NCBI RefSeq assembly: GCF_006475605.1
Contig: NZ_ML636837.1
Location: forward strand, 1-64,000
Direction of reading: 5' to 3'
Origin: Asticcacaulis tiandongensis
Lineage (GTDB): Bacteria > Pseudomonadota > Alphaproteobacteria > Caulobacterales > Caulobacteraceae
Length of the DNA: 64,000 nt
Of this stretch, positions 26,321-36,772 are shown in pieces. The notes under the pieces were generated by a model. It had not been told where the DNA came from. It did not search any database and saw only the letters and a program-made list of their open reading frames with translations. Each line of letters begins with the position of its first letter. Positions within the stretch are counted from its first letter, which is position 1. Both the position numbers and the translations under genes were made by a program.

Positions 26321-26890
26321 ATGCCCAAAATCAACGCCAATACCATCAAGCCCGGCATGGTGCTTGAATACCAGAACGGCCTGTGGACGGTCGTTAAAAC
26401 CGAGCATGTGAAACCCGGCAAGGGTGGCGCTTTTGCTCAGGTCGAGATGAAAAATCTCGTGACCGGCACCAAACTGAATGAACGCTTCCGCTCTGATGAC
26501 TCGGTTGACCGCGTTACGCTTGAGCAGCGCGACCATTCTTTCCTGTATGAAGACGGCGACATGCTGGTGTTCATGGATCAGGAAAACTATGAGCAGATCA
26601 GCCTGTCGAAAGAATGGGTGGGCGAGGATCAGGTGCGCTTCCTGCATGACGGCATGGTCGTCATCATCGAATCGCACGACGAAAAGCCGATTGGCATGTC
26701 CCTGCCGGACACGGTTGTGCTTGAGGTTGTTGAAACCGAGCCGACCATCAAGGGTCAGACCGCTTCGTCTTCCTATAAGCCCGCCAAGGCATCGAATGGT
26801 ATGCGCGTCATGATCCCGCCATTCATGGGTGTGGGTGAACGCATCATCGTTTCGACCGAAACCGGCGAATATATGAAGCGCGCGGACTAA
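26321..26890 (+). CDS. efp: translation elongation factor P
   Basis: A 189-residue three-domain translation factor that relieves ribosome stalling at polyproline stretches. The loop KPGKGGAF carries Lys34, the residue that EpmA beta-lysylates in organisms with that pathway. Domain I-III order and length are standard, ending '[13 protein letters not shown]'. The ATG at 26321 is chosen because it gives the canonical [13 protein letters not shown]-terminus; an upstream start at 26279 would add 14 residues. Proline-rich proteins such as TolA (38477) and Pal (36215) in this window are the kind of clients that need EF-P. Confidence 0.94.
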   Translation: MPKINANTIKPGMVLEYQNGLWTVVKTEHVKPGKGGAFAQVEMKNLVTGTKLNERFRSDDSVDRVTLEQRDHSFLYEDGDMLVFMDQENYEQISLSKEWVGEDQVRFLHDGMVVIIESHDEKPIGMSLPDTVVLEVVETEPTIKGQTASSSYKPAKASNGMRVMIPPFMGVGERIIVSTETGEYMKRAD

Positions 26891-26898
26891 ATCAGATA

Positions 26899-26938
26899 CG
26901 CAAAAAAGTTTCACCTTATGGTGAATACATTTTTTGCG
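26899..26938 (+). terminator. hairpin after efp
   Basis: CGCAAAAAA (26899-26907) pairs with TTTTTTGCG near 26930-26938, and an inner TCACC/GGTGA stem lies between. It looks like a terminator in either direction and precedes a second, stronger one. Confidence 0.65.
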
Positions 26939-26950
26939 ATCCATTACGGT

Positions 26951-26996
26951 CACATCAGGACTTGGGGCAGCCCTTCGTCCTGATGTGTCTTTTTTA
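26951..26996 (+). terminator. strong intrinsic terminator
   Basis: CACATCAGGAC (26951-26961) pairs with GTCCTGATGTG (26977-26987), followed by a T-run on the plus strand. It ends efp transcription, 18 bases before the IMPase start codon. Confidence 0.85.
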
Positions 26997-27013
26997 CTTT
27001 CAGGTGTTTTGTC

Positions 27014-27808
27014 GTGATCCTTCAATCTTCGCTCATTCAGGTTATGGTCGCCTCCATCCGCAAGGCGTGCAAGGGCGTAGCCCGCGACTTCGGTGAGGTC
27101 AGCGAACTTCAGGTATCGCGCAAAGGCCCCGGTGATTTCGTTACCGCCGCCGACAAGCGTGTTGAAGGCGTACTGTTTGAGGAATTGTTGCGTGTTCGTC
27201 CCGGTTACGGTTTTTTAGGCGAAGAACAAGGCGCGTTTGAAGGCACCGACAAGACGCATCGCTGGATCGTTGACCCGATCGATGGCACCACCAACTTCAT
27301 GCACGGCATCCCCGTATTTGCCTGCACCGTGGCGCTGGAGCGTGATGGTGAAATCGTCGCCGGTGTGACCTTCAACCCCGTGACCAATGATCTGTACTGG
27401 GCAGAAAAGGGTAAGGGCGCCTATCATAACGACCGTCGCCTGCGCGTTTCGGCGCGCAAGAACCTTGAGGACTGCCTGATTGCTACCGGTGCGCCGTTTA
27501 TCGGCAAGCCCGGACATGCCCAGTTCCTGAAAGACCTGCACCAGATCATGCAGCGCACCTGTGGCATTCGCCGTCTGGGGGCCTGTTCGCTTGATCTGGC
27601 CATGGTCGCCGCCGGTCGGGTCGATGGCTACTGGGAACGCGGTCTGAAGCCGTGGGATATGGCGGCGGGTCTTTTGCTGATCACCGAAGCCGGTGGCAAG
27701 ATCAGCTCGATTGATACGGACGAAAGCCCGATGGTAACCGGCGAACTGATTGCCTGTAATCTGGATCTCTATCCGGCGTTTCTGGAAAAGCTGCATATGG
27801 CGAAGTGA
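27014..27808 (+). CDS. suhB: inositol monophosphatase family protein (SuhB-like)
   Basis: A 264-residue Mg-dependent sugar/inositol phosphatase. Metal sites are 'GEEQG', 'VDPIDGTTNFMHGIP' (Asp, Asp in DPIDGTTN) and the C-terminal 'KPWDMAAG'. It resembles SuhB more than HisN because of the DGTTNF stretch. SuhB can also act as a transcription-antitermination co-factor in gammaproteobacteria; whether that holds here is unknown. The start is GTG at 27014 with AGG seven bases upstream; an ATG at 27047 is an alternative. A clear terminator follows the gene. Confidence 0.86.
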   Translation: MILQSSLIQVMVASIRKACKGVARDFGEVSELQVSRKGPGDFVTAADKRVEGVLFEELLRVRPGYGFLGEEQGAFEGTDKTHRWIVDPIDGTTNFMHGIPVFACTVALERDGEIVAGVTFNPVTNDLYWAEKGKGAYHNDRRLRVSARKNLEDCLIATGAPFIGKPGHAQFLKDLHQIMQRTCGIRRLGACSLDLAMVAAGRVDGYWERGLKPWDMAAGLLLITEAGGKISSIDTDESPMVTGELIACNLDLYPAFLEKLHMAK

Positions 27809-27831
27809 TCGCCTGACAGGTCAGGAAAATA

Positions 27832-27870
27832 AAAAACGCCGGTCTGAGGAATCAGGTCGGCGTTTTGTTT
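27832..27870 (+). terminator. intrinsic terminator after the IMPase gene
   Basis: AAAACGCCG (27833-27841) pairs with CGGCGTTTT (27858-27866), followed by GTTT. It is symmetric enough to act in both directions. Confidence 0.85.
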
Positions 27871-27935
27871 AGTAAGATGCCCCCTCTGTCACGGCTTTGC
27901 CGCGACATCTCCCCCGGCAAGCCAGGGGAGTATGA
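27871..27935. repeat. REP-like intergenic repeat, family B copy 2
   Basis: AGTAAGAT, GCCCCCTC, a GTCACGGctttGCCGCGAC hairpin, ATCTCCCCCGGCAAGCCAGGGGAG, ending TATGA. It starts right after the terminator and ends 13 bp from the tetR-type gene end. Confidence 0.85.
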
Positions 27936-27947
27936 CCAGATAGTGTG

Positions 27948-28619
27948 TCAGGCTTCGAGCCAGACTTCCTCATCGCCCGGTTTGGGCGGCGGACGGAAGC
28001 CTCGGAACACAGTGGCCACCAGATGCTCGGCTTCCCATTCCTGCATATTAGCCACGCGACCGGTCAGGAAGCGGAACATCAGGGGGCCATAGAGAATATC
28101 CAGCCCCATCTGCATATCGATATCCGGACGGATTTCGCCGCGTTCAACCCCGCGCTTCCACATCACCGCGACTTCCATGCGGCGGGTGGTCAGAAACTGT
28201 TCCAGCAACACCTTATGGAAGGCTTCGTCGCCATGGCTTTCAGCCAGAATCATGCCGAGGGTGCGTCCGGCCGGGCTTTGGTAGAAACGCACAGCCTCAA
28301 GCAGTTGCAGCACAAAATCGCGCTCGGCAGAGCCGGTGTCCGGTGTCGCCACATCTGATTTGAGTTGCGACATGAAGGCGTCAAAGGCGATATGCACCTT
28401 GTTGGGCCACCACTTATAGAGCGTGGCCTTTGACACTCCGGCTTTTTTGGCGATGGCCTCAGCCGTGATGTCACGCACGTGGCTGTCCTGCAAAAGCTCA
28501 AGCGTGACGTTCAGTATATTGGTACGTGCGCTTTCCGAACGCGGCCGCCCCCTGCCCCTTTTGGCTGGCGAAGGCTCAATGTCGTCAATAATGACATTAT
28601 CACTCATATAGACCGTCAT
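27948..28619 (-). CDS. TetR family transcriptional regulator
   Basis: A 223-residue repressor. The N-terminal HTH (about residues 32-80) reads 'TAEAIAKKAGVSKATLYKWW', and the C-terminal ligand domain begins near 95 with the 'LQLLEAVRFY' helix. GGAGG is four to five bases before ATG 28619; an ATG at 28607 is possible. The N-terminal tail is rich in Asp and Arg ('KRGRGRPRSE'). It is in the same orientation as the upstream SDR gene, 70 bp away, so they may share a transcript. The ligand is unknown. Confidence 0.87.
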   Translation of the reverse strand: MTVYMSDNVIIDDIEPSPAKRGRGRPRSESARTNILNVTLELLQDSHVRDITAEAIAKKAGVSKATLYKWWPNKVHIAFDAFMSQLKSDVATPDTGSAERDFVLQLLEAVRFYQSPAGRTLGMILAESHGDEAFHKVLLEQFLTTRRMEVAVMWKRGVERGEIRPDIDMQMGLDILYGPLMFRFLTGRVANMQEWEAEHLVATVFRGFRPPPKPGDEEVWLEA

Positions 28620-28689
28620 AACCCCTCCGGCATCCCTGATGCTCTAATGTTGTTTGCGCTGATTCTGTTTATGTTTCCGGCGCATTTTT

Positions 28690-29451
28690 TCAAGCGGCTC
28701 TGTCAGACGACAAACTGATGCGCGCCCAGTTACGCATTTCGGTCTGGGCTTTCTCAAGGCACGACAGGGTGCGTTCGTAGGTTTTCTGACCCAGCACCAG
28801 ACGCAAGGGCGGTTTCGTCGCATCCACCAGCTGCAAGGTGGCGTCTACCGCCCCTTGCCAGCCATTCTGTTGCAGGTTCTGGGCGTTACCCACCGCCACA
28901 ATCGTCACCTGAATACCTGTGGCCTCCAGTTCATGGGACAGGGCCTCGGACACACCGTCTATGGCGCGGCGCGCGGCGTTGTACAGGCCGGAAGTACCCT
29001 GCTCCGGCATGGCGGAAACATTGATCACATGCCCCTGACGGCGATCGCGCATACAGGGCAATATGGTGCGGGTGACGTTCAGCATACCAAACAGATTAAC
29101 ATCAAAAATCCGGCGGACTTCGCTGTCGCCCGTGGTTTCAACGGCACCGGTCAGGCCGCAAACCGCCGTATTATTGACCAGCACATCTATCTGACCAAAG
29201 CAGCTGATAGCGGTTTGCACCGCCGCGGTCACTGAAGCGGGCTTCGACGTATCCATCCCGATGCACACCAGCGCATGTTCATAGCCGGACAGTTTGGTGC
29301 GCAGGCGTTCGGGCTGTGCCGACACCGCCAGCACAAAACCACCTTCCGACAGAACCTTCTGGGTCAGGGTGAAACCATACGGGCAATCAGCATCGGTGAT
29401 AAACCACACCCGCTGGCGGGTAGCCTCGTTATCTTCAATTAAATTCGTCAC
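28690..29451 (-). CDS. SDR family protein with degenerate cofactor and catalytic motifs
   Basis: A 253-residue protein of short-chain dehydrogenase/reductase fold: 'RVWFIT...', 'VLVNNTAVCG' (NNAG position), 'HVINVSAMPEQG' (Ser) and 'LYNAARRAIDG' (Tyr). Two hallmark sites are altered: the glycine-rich TGxxxGIG loop reads TDADCPYG, and the YxxxK lysine is Arg. The remaining length and order are standard. Either the enzyme has atypical activity or it is a non-catalytic relative. The GTG at 29451 has AGG eight bases upstream; an in-frame TTG at 29484 is less likely. It precedes the tetR-type gene on the same strand. Confidence 0.8.
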   Translation of the reverse strand: MTNLIEDNEATRQRVWFITDADCPYGFTLTQKVLSEGGFVLAVSAQPERLRTKLSGYEHALVCIGMDTSKPASVTAAVQTAISCFGQIDVLVNNTAVCGLTGAVETTGDSEVRRIFDVNLFGMLNVTRTILPCMRDRRQGHVINVSAMPEQGTSGLYNAARRAIDGVSEALSHELEATGIQVTIVAVGNAQNLQQNGWQGAVDATLQLVDATKPPLRLVLGQKTYERTLSCLEKAQTEMRNWARISLSSDRAA

Positions 29452-29740
29452 GATAAATACCTGATATCTGGGCGGCCTGCGCAATCGTTAGATCGATCGT
29501 CAGGTTAAAAATAGGCAGATGATTACGCGCTAACGCAACAGGGTACTATTTGCGATCATATAAAACCAAACGTTCAGTATCTCAAGAAATAAGATCGTGA
29601 TCGACGATAAAAAGGTCACAAAACGTTGTAAAATTACAAAATAAATTATCTTTGGGCGGCATAATACAACCGCACCCGTCATAATTGCACGGTATTATAA
29701 TGCAGTAATGAAACAATCTGACATTGATGTGACCGATCAG
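29452..29740. other. A/T-rich intergenic stretch upstream of the SDR gene
   Basis: Apart from the candidate promoter and the small inverted repeat I see no gene. The stretch is markedly A/T-rich compared with its neighbours, with several TATAAT-like words on both strands (for example near 29690). Confidence 0.5.
29557..29585 (-). promoter_or_regulatory. candidate promoter of the SDR-tetR pair
   Basis: On the minus strand, TTGAGA (29580-29585), a 17-bp spacer and TATATG (29557-29562). Just upstream, ATCGT-gatcg-ACGAT at 29594-29608 is a small inverted repeat that could be the operator of the linked TetR protein. Both are predictions from pattern alone. Confidence 0.4.
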
Positions 29741-29779
29741 AAACGCAAAACGGGAGGCAAGCGCGAACCTGCCTCCCGT
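29741..29779 (-). terminator. intrinsic terminator of ftsH
   Basis: ACGGGAGGCA (29750-29759) pairs with TGCCTCCCGT (29770-29779). Read on the minus strand, the hairpin is followed by TTTTGCGTTT. It lies 22 bases after the ftsH stop codon. Confidence 0.85.
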
Positions 29780-29801
29780 GTATTAAGTTATCGACGAAGC
29801 C

Positions 29802-31757
<1,956 letters not shown>

Positions 31758-31837
31758 TATTTACCTCAATGCTCAGTGCAATCTGTATACGTATATAGTA
31801 GGCCTTAGGCCTGTGCGCCAGAAATACCGTTCCGGCA

Positions 31838-33121
31838 TTATGTATTAATCTCTGCCTCATGACGCCAAAGCCCCGCATGGGCGCAAAAACGTCTGTGAAC
31901 CAGACTTTTAACCTCACCGCCCGTGGGCGAAAGGTGCAAAACCCCGCTCACGTCGCGCCAGACCGGCACACCGGCACGCAAGGCGGCCGGTAAGGCCTTC
32001 AGGGCCTGCACATCCTGTGCCGCCAGATGGCGCATCTGGCCCTTGAGCGGCATAATATCTCCGTCTATGCCGCCCGCCGTAATCTCAAAGCGACCGTCCC
32101 AGATCACGGTTTCACCCGCCCGAAGCGTCACCGGCGGCAACGGATTACGGGCAAATTCGCCGCTGTTTCGGCCAAATATCACCTGATCGGACAGCCTCCA
32201 GACTCGCGCGCCGCACAGGCTGTGATTCAGGCTGTCCAGCAAACGCAGGGCTTCATAAATTGTCCATAGGGAGTCCTGACGCGGCAGGCGAATACCCCCG
32301 CCTGCACAGACCAGTGCGCAGGCAATGACATGGCGCGCATCCGCCATCGGCATGTCGAGCAAGGCTTTATATTCAAAGCGCAGACTGCCGCTTATGAGGT
32401 CATGGGCGGGTACAGGAGGGCGCGCACCGGCGGGGCTTTGATTTTCGGGTATGATGACGGGGGTTTCGGTCAATGTGCGCCGCGCCAGCGACCGCAGATA
32501 GGCCGGATTATCATTGGCCGGATCATCAATATAGGCAATGCCCGCCACCTTGAGCCATTCCCGCAATCGGGCGCGACCAACCCCCAGAACCGGCCGCAGG
32601 TAAAACAGGTCACGGCCTTCGGGCCACAGGGGCGACGGCCCCCAGGCTTTGGGGGCGCTGACGCTTGAGCCCATATCGCGCATCAGGGCCGCTTCCTGAC
32701 CATCATCGGCATTATGCCCAAGGCACAGAATCTGAATGTTCTTTGCCCGCGCCGCCTGATTAATCAGGGTGTGACGGGCCTGTCGCGCCGCCGCCTGAAT
32801 GCCGGTAACGGGTTTGTCGCCCTGCCATTTGAGCGGTGTAAAGCCTAGCCTGAGGTCTGTGCACAGGGCTTGGACCGTTTGCGTCCAATGGGCGCTTTGC
32901 GGGTTAAGGCCGTGGTCAACGCAGAAGACGTGCAGGGGTCTTTGCCCCCAGAACCACAGCAGGTGCAAAAGGGCTATCGAATCCCCGCCACCGGACACCA
33001 TCACGCCGAGCGGCGTCTGACAGGCGGCATCGAGAGGATTGAGGCCACGTAAAAAACCTGCCCACACATCGGGGCAGGTTTGATTGGCCTTATCAATACG
33101 GGCTTTGAGGCTTAGGTGCAC
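31838..33121 (-). CDS. tilS: tRNA(Ile)-lysidine synthetase
   Basis: A 427-residue cytoplasmic enzyme that converts C34 of the AUA-reading tRNA-Ile to lysidine with ATP and lysine. The PP-loop is SGGGDS (43-48), and 'LGHNADDGQEAALMR' and 'NDNPAYLRSLARR' are present, as is a C-terminal domain. Essential in nearly all bacteria. It starts with GTG at 33121 inside the end of cpoB, a 10-bp overlap with GGGG just upstream. Confidence 0.92.
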   Translation of the reverse strand: MHLSLKARIDKANQTCPDVWAGFLRGLNPLDAACQTPLGVMVSGGGDSIALLHLLWFWGQRPLHVFCVDHGLNPQSAHWTQTVQALCTDLRLGFTPLKWQGDKPVTGIQAAARQARHTLINQAARAKNIQILCLGHNADDGQEAALMRDMGSSVSAPKAWGPSPLWPEGRDLFYLRPVLGVGRARLREWLKVAGIAYIDDPANDNPAYLRSLARRTLTETPVIIPENQSPAGARPPVPAHDLISGSLRFEYKALLDMPMADARHVIACALVCAGGGIRLPRQDSLWTIYEALRLLDSLNHSLCGARVWRLSDQVIFGRNSGEFARNPLPPVTLRAGETVIWDGRFEITAGGIDGDIMPLKGQMRHLAAQDVQALKALPAALRAGVPVWRDVSGVLHLSPTGGEVKSLVHRRFCAHAGLWRHEAEINT

Positions 33122-34008
33122 TTGCCCCGGGCCGCCAGCGCCCTGGCTTCGGACTTCATGGGTGTCGAAGCCAGCGTGCCGTAGCGTTTATCAAACTCCG
33201 TCAGGGCGGCGCAGGATTGCTTCGCCTGATTGGTTTCCGCCAGTGCCGAGGCCAGTTTCACAGTCGCTTCGGGGGCCCAGGTCGTCTTGGGCCAGCCCTT
33301 GAGCGAGGTGGCATAGGCACCGACCGAGCCAGTCTTGTCGCCTTTGAGCGAACGGATCTGTCCGAGACGGAACCAGGCTTCGGGCGTTTGGGCGGCATTC
33401 GGCCAGTTGGTGGTGAAGGCTTCGAAAGCGCTGCCGGCGGCATCGACATCGCCATTGGTCAGCAGGCTGTAGGCCTGATCGAAATCGCCATCGGCGCTGC
33501 CGGTAGAAATGGGGGGGGGTGGCGGCGGGCCGTACTGGGCCTCAATGTCTTTCAGGTGGGCTTCGTTCTGATCGACGCGCTTGGTCAGGGTGTCCAGACG
33601 CGCGGCCATGTTTTCATTTTCACGCTTGAGCTGGACATTGGCGTGATTGGCTTCCTCAAGCTGGCCGGTCAGGCGGGTGATCTGGTTTTCCTGATCATCA
33701 AGCTTACGCGACAGGATATCGACCGTCGCCTGAAGGGCCACAACTTCGGGGTCCGGCTCAATGAGGATCGGCGGCGCATTCTTGTTTTCAACCTTTTGCA
33801 CCGCGCGTTCCAGACGGCGCAGATTACGGTCAAGGCGTTCAAGGCGCTTCTTGTCCCATTCAATGCCCGGAACGGTTTCTTCCTGACGGGTCGAAAACAC
33901 CTGAGCTTCGGCGGGACTATGCGCCATCCCAAGCGGTGCAATGACCGCGAAGGATAAGACTGTTGCCATTAACAGCCCTTTAGAGCGAGAAGACGTCCCT
34001 GTTTTCAT
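33112..34008 (-). CDS. cpoB: Tol-Pal system coordinator CpoB/YbgF
   Basis: A 298-residue periplasmic protein with a signal peptide to about residue 36. The middle is a heptad-rich coiled coil (about 70-150, 'LSRKLDDQENQITRLTGQLE') that trimerises, then a proline run and a TPR domain ('AYSLLTNGDVDAAGSAFEAF', 'AWFRLGQIRSLKGD'). In gammaproteobacteria CpoB links Tol activity with peptidoglycan synthesis at division. The gene is normally directly behind pal; here a reductase and a CsgG-SH3 gene intervene. It overlaps tilS by 10 bp. Confidence 0.9.
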   Translation of the reverse strand: MKTGTSSRSKGLLMATVLSFAVIAPLGMAHSPAEAQVFSTRQEETVPGIEWDKKRLERLDRNLRRLERAVQKVENKNAPPILIEPDPEVVALQATVDILSRKLDDQENQITRLTGQLEEANHANVQLKRENENMAARLDTLTKRVDQNEAHLKDIEAQYGPPPPPPISTGSADGDFDQAYSLLTNGDVDAAGSAFEAFTTNWPNAAQTPEAWFRLGQIRSLKGDKTGSVGAYATSLKGWPKTTWAPEATVKLASALAETNQAKQSCAALTEFDKRYGTLASTPMKSEARALAARGKCT

Positions 34009-34144
34009 ACTGCCTGTCCTGTTTACTGTAATCTGTGGTCGCCCAAACCGGCTGAAACCCGTTTGTCTATTGATAACCGTGGTTATCCAGACTGTCGAGG
34101 CTACAGATTCAAACAGGCTAAAATAAGACTGAGGCCTTAAGGAC

Positions 34145-34190
34145 AGCGGGCCGAACCCCGCAAGGAGTCCGGCCCGTTTTCGTATTTTTA
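34145..34190 (+). terminator. plus-strand hairpin with T-run between two minus-strand genes
   Basis: CGGGCCG (34147-34153) pairs with CGGCCCG (34170-34176), followed on the plus strand by TTTTCGTATTTTTA. The T-run is on the plus side, but both flanking genes are on the minus strand. It could end an unannotated plus-strand transcript or work weakly for the minus-strand CsgG-SH3 gene. Confidence 0.6.
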
Positions 34191-34203
34191 AGCCGCAATC
34201 GGC

Positions 34204-35148
34204 CTATTGTGCCGCCGTCAGCTTGTCGTTTTGAACCCAGCCGACATTGTCATTGTCGTCAATGACTTCCCACCACATGCCTTCCTTGTTACCCGTTGGG
34301 TATAGCAGCAGCCCTACAGGCAAGGCGCGCACGACACCGCCGCCGGTGGGTGCACTGCGCAGGGTCGTGGCGGTGGCCACCGTAAAGCTGCGGCTTGGGG
34401 CAGCAGCCTTACCGCCGACATCAATGCCGCCAAGCTCGGCAACCATGTTGCCGTAAGCAACAATAAAAGCCTGCGTGACAATGCGGCCGATTTCGGTGTC
34501 TTCGTAGCCGCCGCCAACGGCGCCGCCCAGACCAAAACCGCCACCACCGGCACCCCAGCTCAGGTCGTTTTTCGCCGCTGTGCCTTCAAAGGAAAAGGAT
34601 TCCGTTGTGCGCACGTCGGTCAGGGACAAGACCGTGTTGGCCTCAAGCTTCTTGGTGCGTAAACCGCCGACAACGGCACCGGCACGACCGCCAATAAGCC
34701 CGCCTACGATGCCTGCCGCAGCATTACCACCGGTGTTAGAATCGGCAGCGGCCACTTCGGCCACCAGCACGAAATCGGCGGCCTTGACCTGATTCTGGCC
34801 GACATTCGAACCGCGTTGCAGGCCGAGGTTCTGATTGAGGTTACGTTCGGCCTGAGCGGCATTCAGACCCGCCCCGCGATCCACCAGAGTGAAGCAGCCG
34901 GATTTCTGAACGATCACGCGCAGCAGCTTTTGCGGCGGGGCCAGATTGCTTTGGGTCCAGCCATAGGCGTCATCGCCATTGACGATGCTTATCGTTCCGA
35001 GGCTTTTGCTACAACGCGGAATCTCGGCAACCATCTTGTCCTGTTGCTGTTGCGCCTTGGACGCCTTGGCTTGCGCCATGACCGAGGGAGCAAGTGAAAC
35101 TAACGCCAGGGCTGTTCCGACAGCCAGCAATGAAGATTTCTGCATCAT
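34204..35148 (-). CDS. CsgG-family secreted protein with C-terminal SH3-like domain
   Basis: A 314-residue exported protein, signal peptide ending near AMA/Q. The main body follows the CsgG/HfaB curli-assembly family ('IPRCSKSLGTISIVNGDD', 'KAADFVLVAEVAAADSNTGG', Gly-rich 'IVGGLIGGRAGAVVGG' hairpin). The last ~60 residues ('LRSAPTGGGVVRALPVGLLL...WWEVIDDNDNVGWV') look like a bacterial SH3 domain, often binding cell wall. I know no well-studied member with this layout. GGGG sits six bases before the ATG at 35148. It is distinct from HfaB at 2223. Role in envelope assembly is inference. Confidence 0.75.
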   Translation of the reverse strand: MMQKSSLLAVGTALALVSLAPSVMAQAKASKAQQQQDKMVAEIPRCSKSLGTISIVNGDDAYGWTQSNLAPPQKLLRVIVQKSGCFTLVDRGAGLNAAQAERNLNQNLGLQRGSNVGQNQVKAADFVLVAEVAAADSNTGGNAAAGIVGGLIGGRAGAVVGGLRTKKLEANTVLSLTDVRTTESFSFEGTAAKNDLSWGAGGGGFGLGGAVGGGYEDTEIGRIVTQAFIVAYGNMVAELGGIDVGGKAAAPSRSFTVATATTLRSAPTGGGVVRALPVGLLLYPTGNKEGMWWEVIDDNDNVGWVQNDKLTAAQ

Positions 35149-35253
35149 GATAATCCCCGCTATTTCCCGCTTTGTAATGAAAAATAAATGGCCCTTCGCA
35201 CTATGCGCGGCGCACAAAATCGCGGCATGTTTTCGCAGCGTTTGCCCGAGGGG

Positions 35254-36135
35254 TCAAGGCCGTTGCGCCGCCAAAAGCGGCACCAGAATGCCGCTGACGG
35301 GTGTGGCTATGCCATGCTGTCTGCCTTTGCGCACAATGACGCCATTACGGGCATCCCATTCCGTTTCCAGTCCCGCCCGCCAGTCCTCATACATGGAATT
35401 GGTGGCGTTCGTATCTTCGGCAAGAAAGCGCGCCATTTGCTGCTCAATCAGTTCATCCGGCAATCTGGCCCCTTCGGCGCGACCGACCGCAACACATTCC
35501 TCAAGCACGGCGCGAGCAATTGCCGCCACCTCTGGGCGATGCAGAACGCCCATGGGCTGTCCGGTCAGCGCCATGACCGCGCCCGCCGGGGCATTGACAC
35601 AGAGCTTTTTCCAGTTTTCGGTCACGTAATCGGACGTAGGCGTGGCGTCAACGAAGCTTGCGGCAAACAAGGCGCACAGATCGCGGCCATCATGTGTATC
35701 TGCGACCGTCAATCTGGCGCGACTGTGCCATTCAACCACACCTGCCGACGAACGGACGGCCGGAAGATCGACAATCACCGGCACGACCGTGGTGCGGGCA
35801 TCGATCCACGGGGCCACACGGGCTGCATGTTCGACACCGTTTTGCAGAACCGCCAGTCGTGTGTCCGGCCCAAGCGTCGCCTTAAGCCAGTCGGCAGCAC
35901 CGGCAACCTGATGGGATTTCACACACAGAAAGACCCAATCGGCGTCATTCGTGGCCTCAGCAGGCGTGATTATGACCTGTGCGGGCCAGACCTGAGCGGG
36001 TGTACCGGTTTTGGTGACGCTTAGGCAGTCAAAATGGCTGCGGGCCGCAAAGGTGACGGCGTGGCCCGCCTGAAGTAGGCCACCGCCGACACTCAGGCCC
36101 ACAGCGCCCGGCCCGATGAGGATAATCTTTGCCAT
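35254..36135 (-). CDS. ketopantoate reductase family protein (PanE-like)
   Basis: A 293-residue NADPH-dependent reductase of the 2-dehydropantoate 2-reductase fold. The Rossmann motif is GPGAVGLSVGG at the N-terminus, and the C-terminal helical domain contains 'ENWKKLCVNAPAGAVMALTG' (the catalytic Lys) and 'NSMYEDWRAGLETEWDARNG'. PanE makes pantoate for coenzyme A, but this family also contains other reductases, so the substrate is uncertain. It follows pal after a terminator, so it is probably transcribed separately. Confidence 0.82.
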   Translation of the reverse strand: MAKIILIGPGAVGLSVGGGLLQAGHAVTFAARSHFDCLSVTKTGTPAQVWPAQVIITPAEATNDADWVFLCVKSHQVAGAADWLKATLGPDTRLAVLQNGVEHAARVAPWIDARTTVVPVIVDLPAVRSSAGVVEWHSRARLTVADTHDGRDLCALFAASFVDATPTSDYVTENWKKLCVNAPAGAVMALTGQPMGVLHRPEVAAIARAVLEECVAVGRAEGARLPDELIEQQMARFLAEDTNATNSMYEDWRAGLETEWDARNGVIVRKGRQHGIATPVSGILVPLLAAQRP

Positions 36136-36163
36136 TACGTACGTCCTGCGTTGAAAAACTCAT

Positions 36164-36193
36164 AAAAAAAGCCCGGCATGACGCCGGGCTTTC
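36164..36193 (-). terminator. intrinsic terminator of pal
   Basis: AAAGCCCGGC and GCCGGGCTTT pair around ATGAC, with seven further A residues on the left that read as a T-run on the minus strand. It lies 22 bases after the pal stop. Confidence 0.88.
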
Positions 36194-36214
36194 TGTGTAT
36201 TTTCCACAAAAGGC

Positions 36215-36772
36215 TTATTGAGCGCCTTCGGTGAGGGTCGTCTTGGCGTTACGGTTTTGCGCCCAGGACTCTTCGTTAGAGCCGGAAGCAATCGGGTTTT
36301 CCTTACCGTAAGAGATGGTCGAGATGCGGCTTGGGACAACGCCCTTGGAGACCAGATACTGCGATACCGACTCAGCGCGGCGTGCGCCGAGGGCAAAGTT
36401 GTATTCACGGGTGCCGCGTTCGTCGGCATTGCCTTCGATACGGATCTTTACGTTCGGATAACGCACCAGCCATGCGGCCTGAGCGTCAAGGATAGCGCGG
36501 GCATCAGCGCGAACCGAAGACTGGTCAAGGTCGAAATAGATGCGGTCGCCGACATTAACAACGAAGTCCTGCTGCGAGCCAGGCACCACACCGACCGGTG
36601 CCGGCGCAGGGGTTGGAGTCGGTGCAGGGGTCGGCGCAGGCGTAGGTGCCGGTGCAGGAGTCGGCACTGGAGCGATCACTTCTTCCTTAGGCTTCGACGA
36701 ACAGGCCGCAATCGAAATAGCTGCTAGAGACACCACCGCGAACTTCACAACGGTTTTTTTAGAGATGGACAT
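36215..36772 (-). CDS. pal: peptidoglycan-associated lipoprotein Pal
   Basis: A 185-residue outer-membrane lipoprotein: lipobox IAAC with Cys24, then an Ala/Pro/Thr repeat region ('PAPTPAPTPAPTPTPAPAPV') as a flexible tether, and an OmpA-like domain (about 75-180) with 'NADERGTREYNFALGARRAE', which binds meso-diaminopimelate in peptidoglycan. Pal anchors the outer membrane to the wall and is recruited by TolB. The ATG at 36772 gives the basic MSISKK start; two more ATGs lie upstream. It lies downstream of tolB, with 344 bp between them. Confidence 0.95.
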   Translation of the reverse strand: MSISKKTVVKFAVVSLAAISIAACSSKPKEEVIAPVPTPAPAPTPAPTPAPTPTPAPAPVGVVPGSQQDFVVNVGDRIYFDLDQSSVRADARAILDAQAAWLVRYPNVKIRIEGNADERGTREYNFALGARRAESVSQYLVSKGVVPSRISTISYGKENPIASGSNEESWAQNRNAKTTLTEGAQ

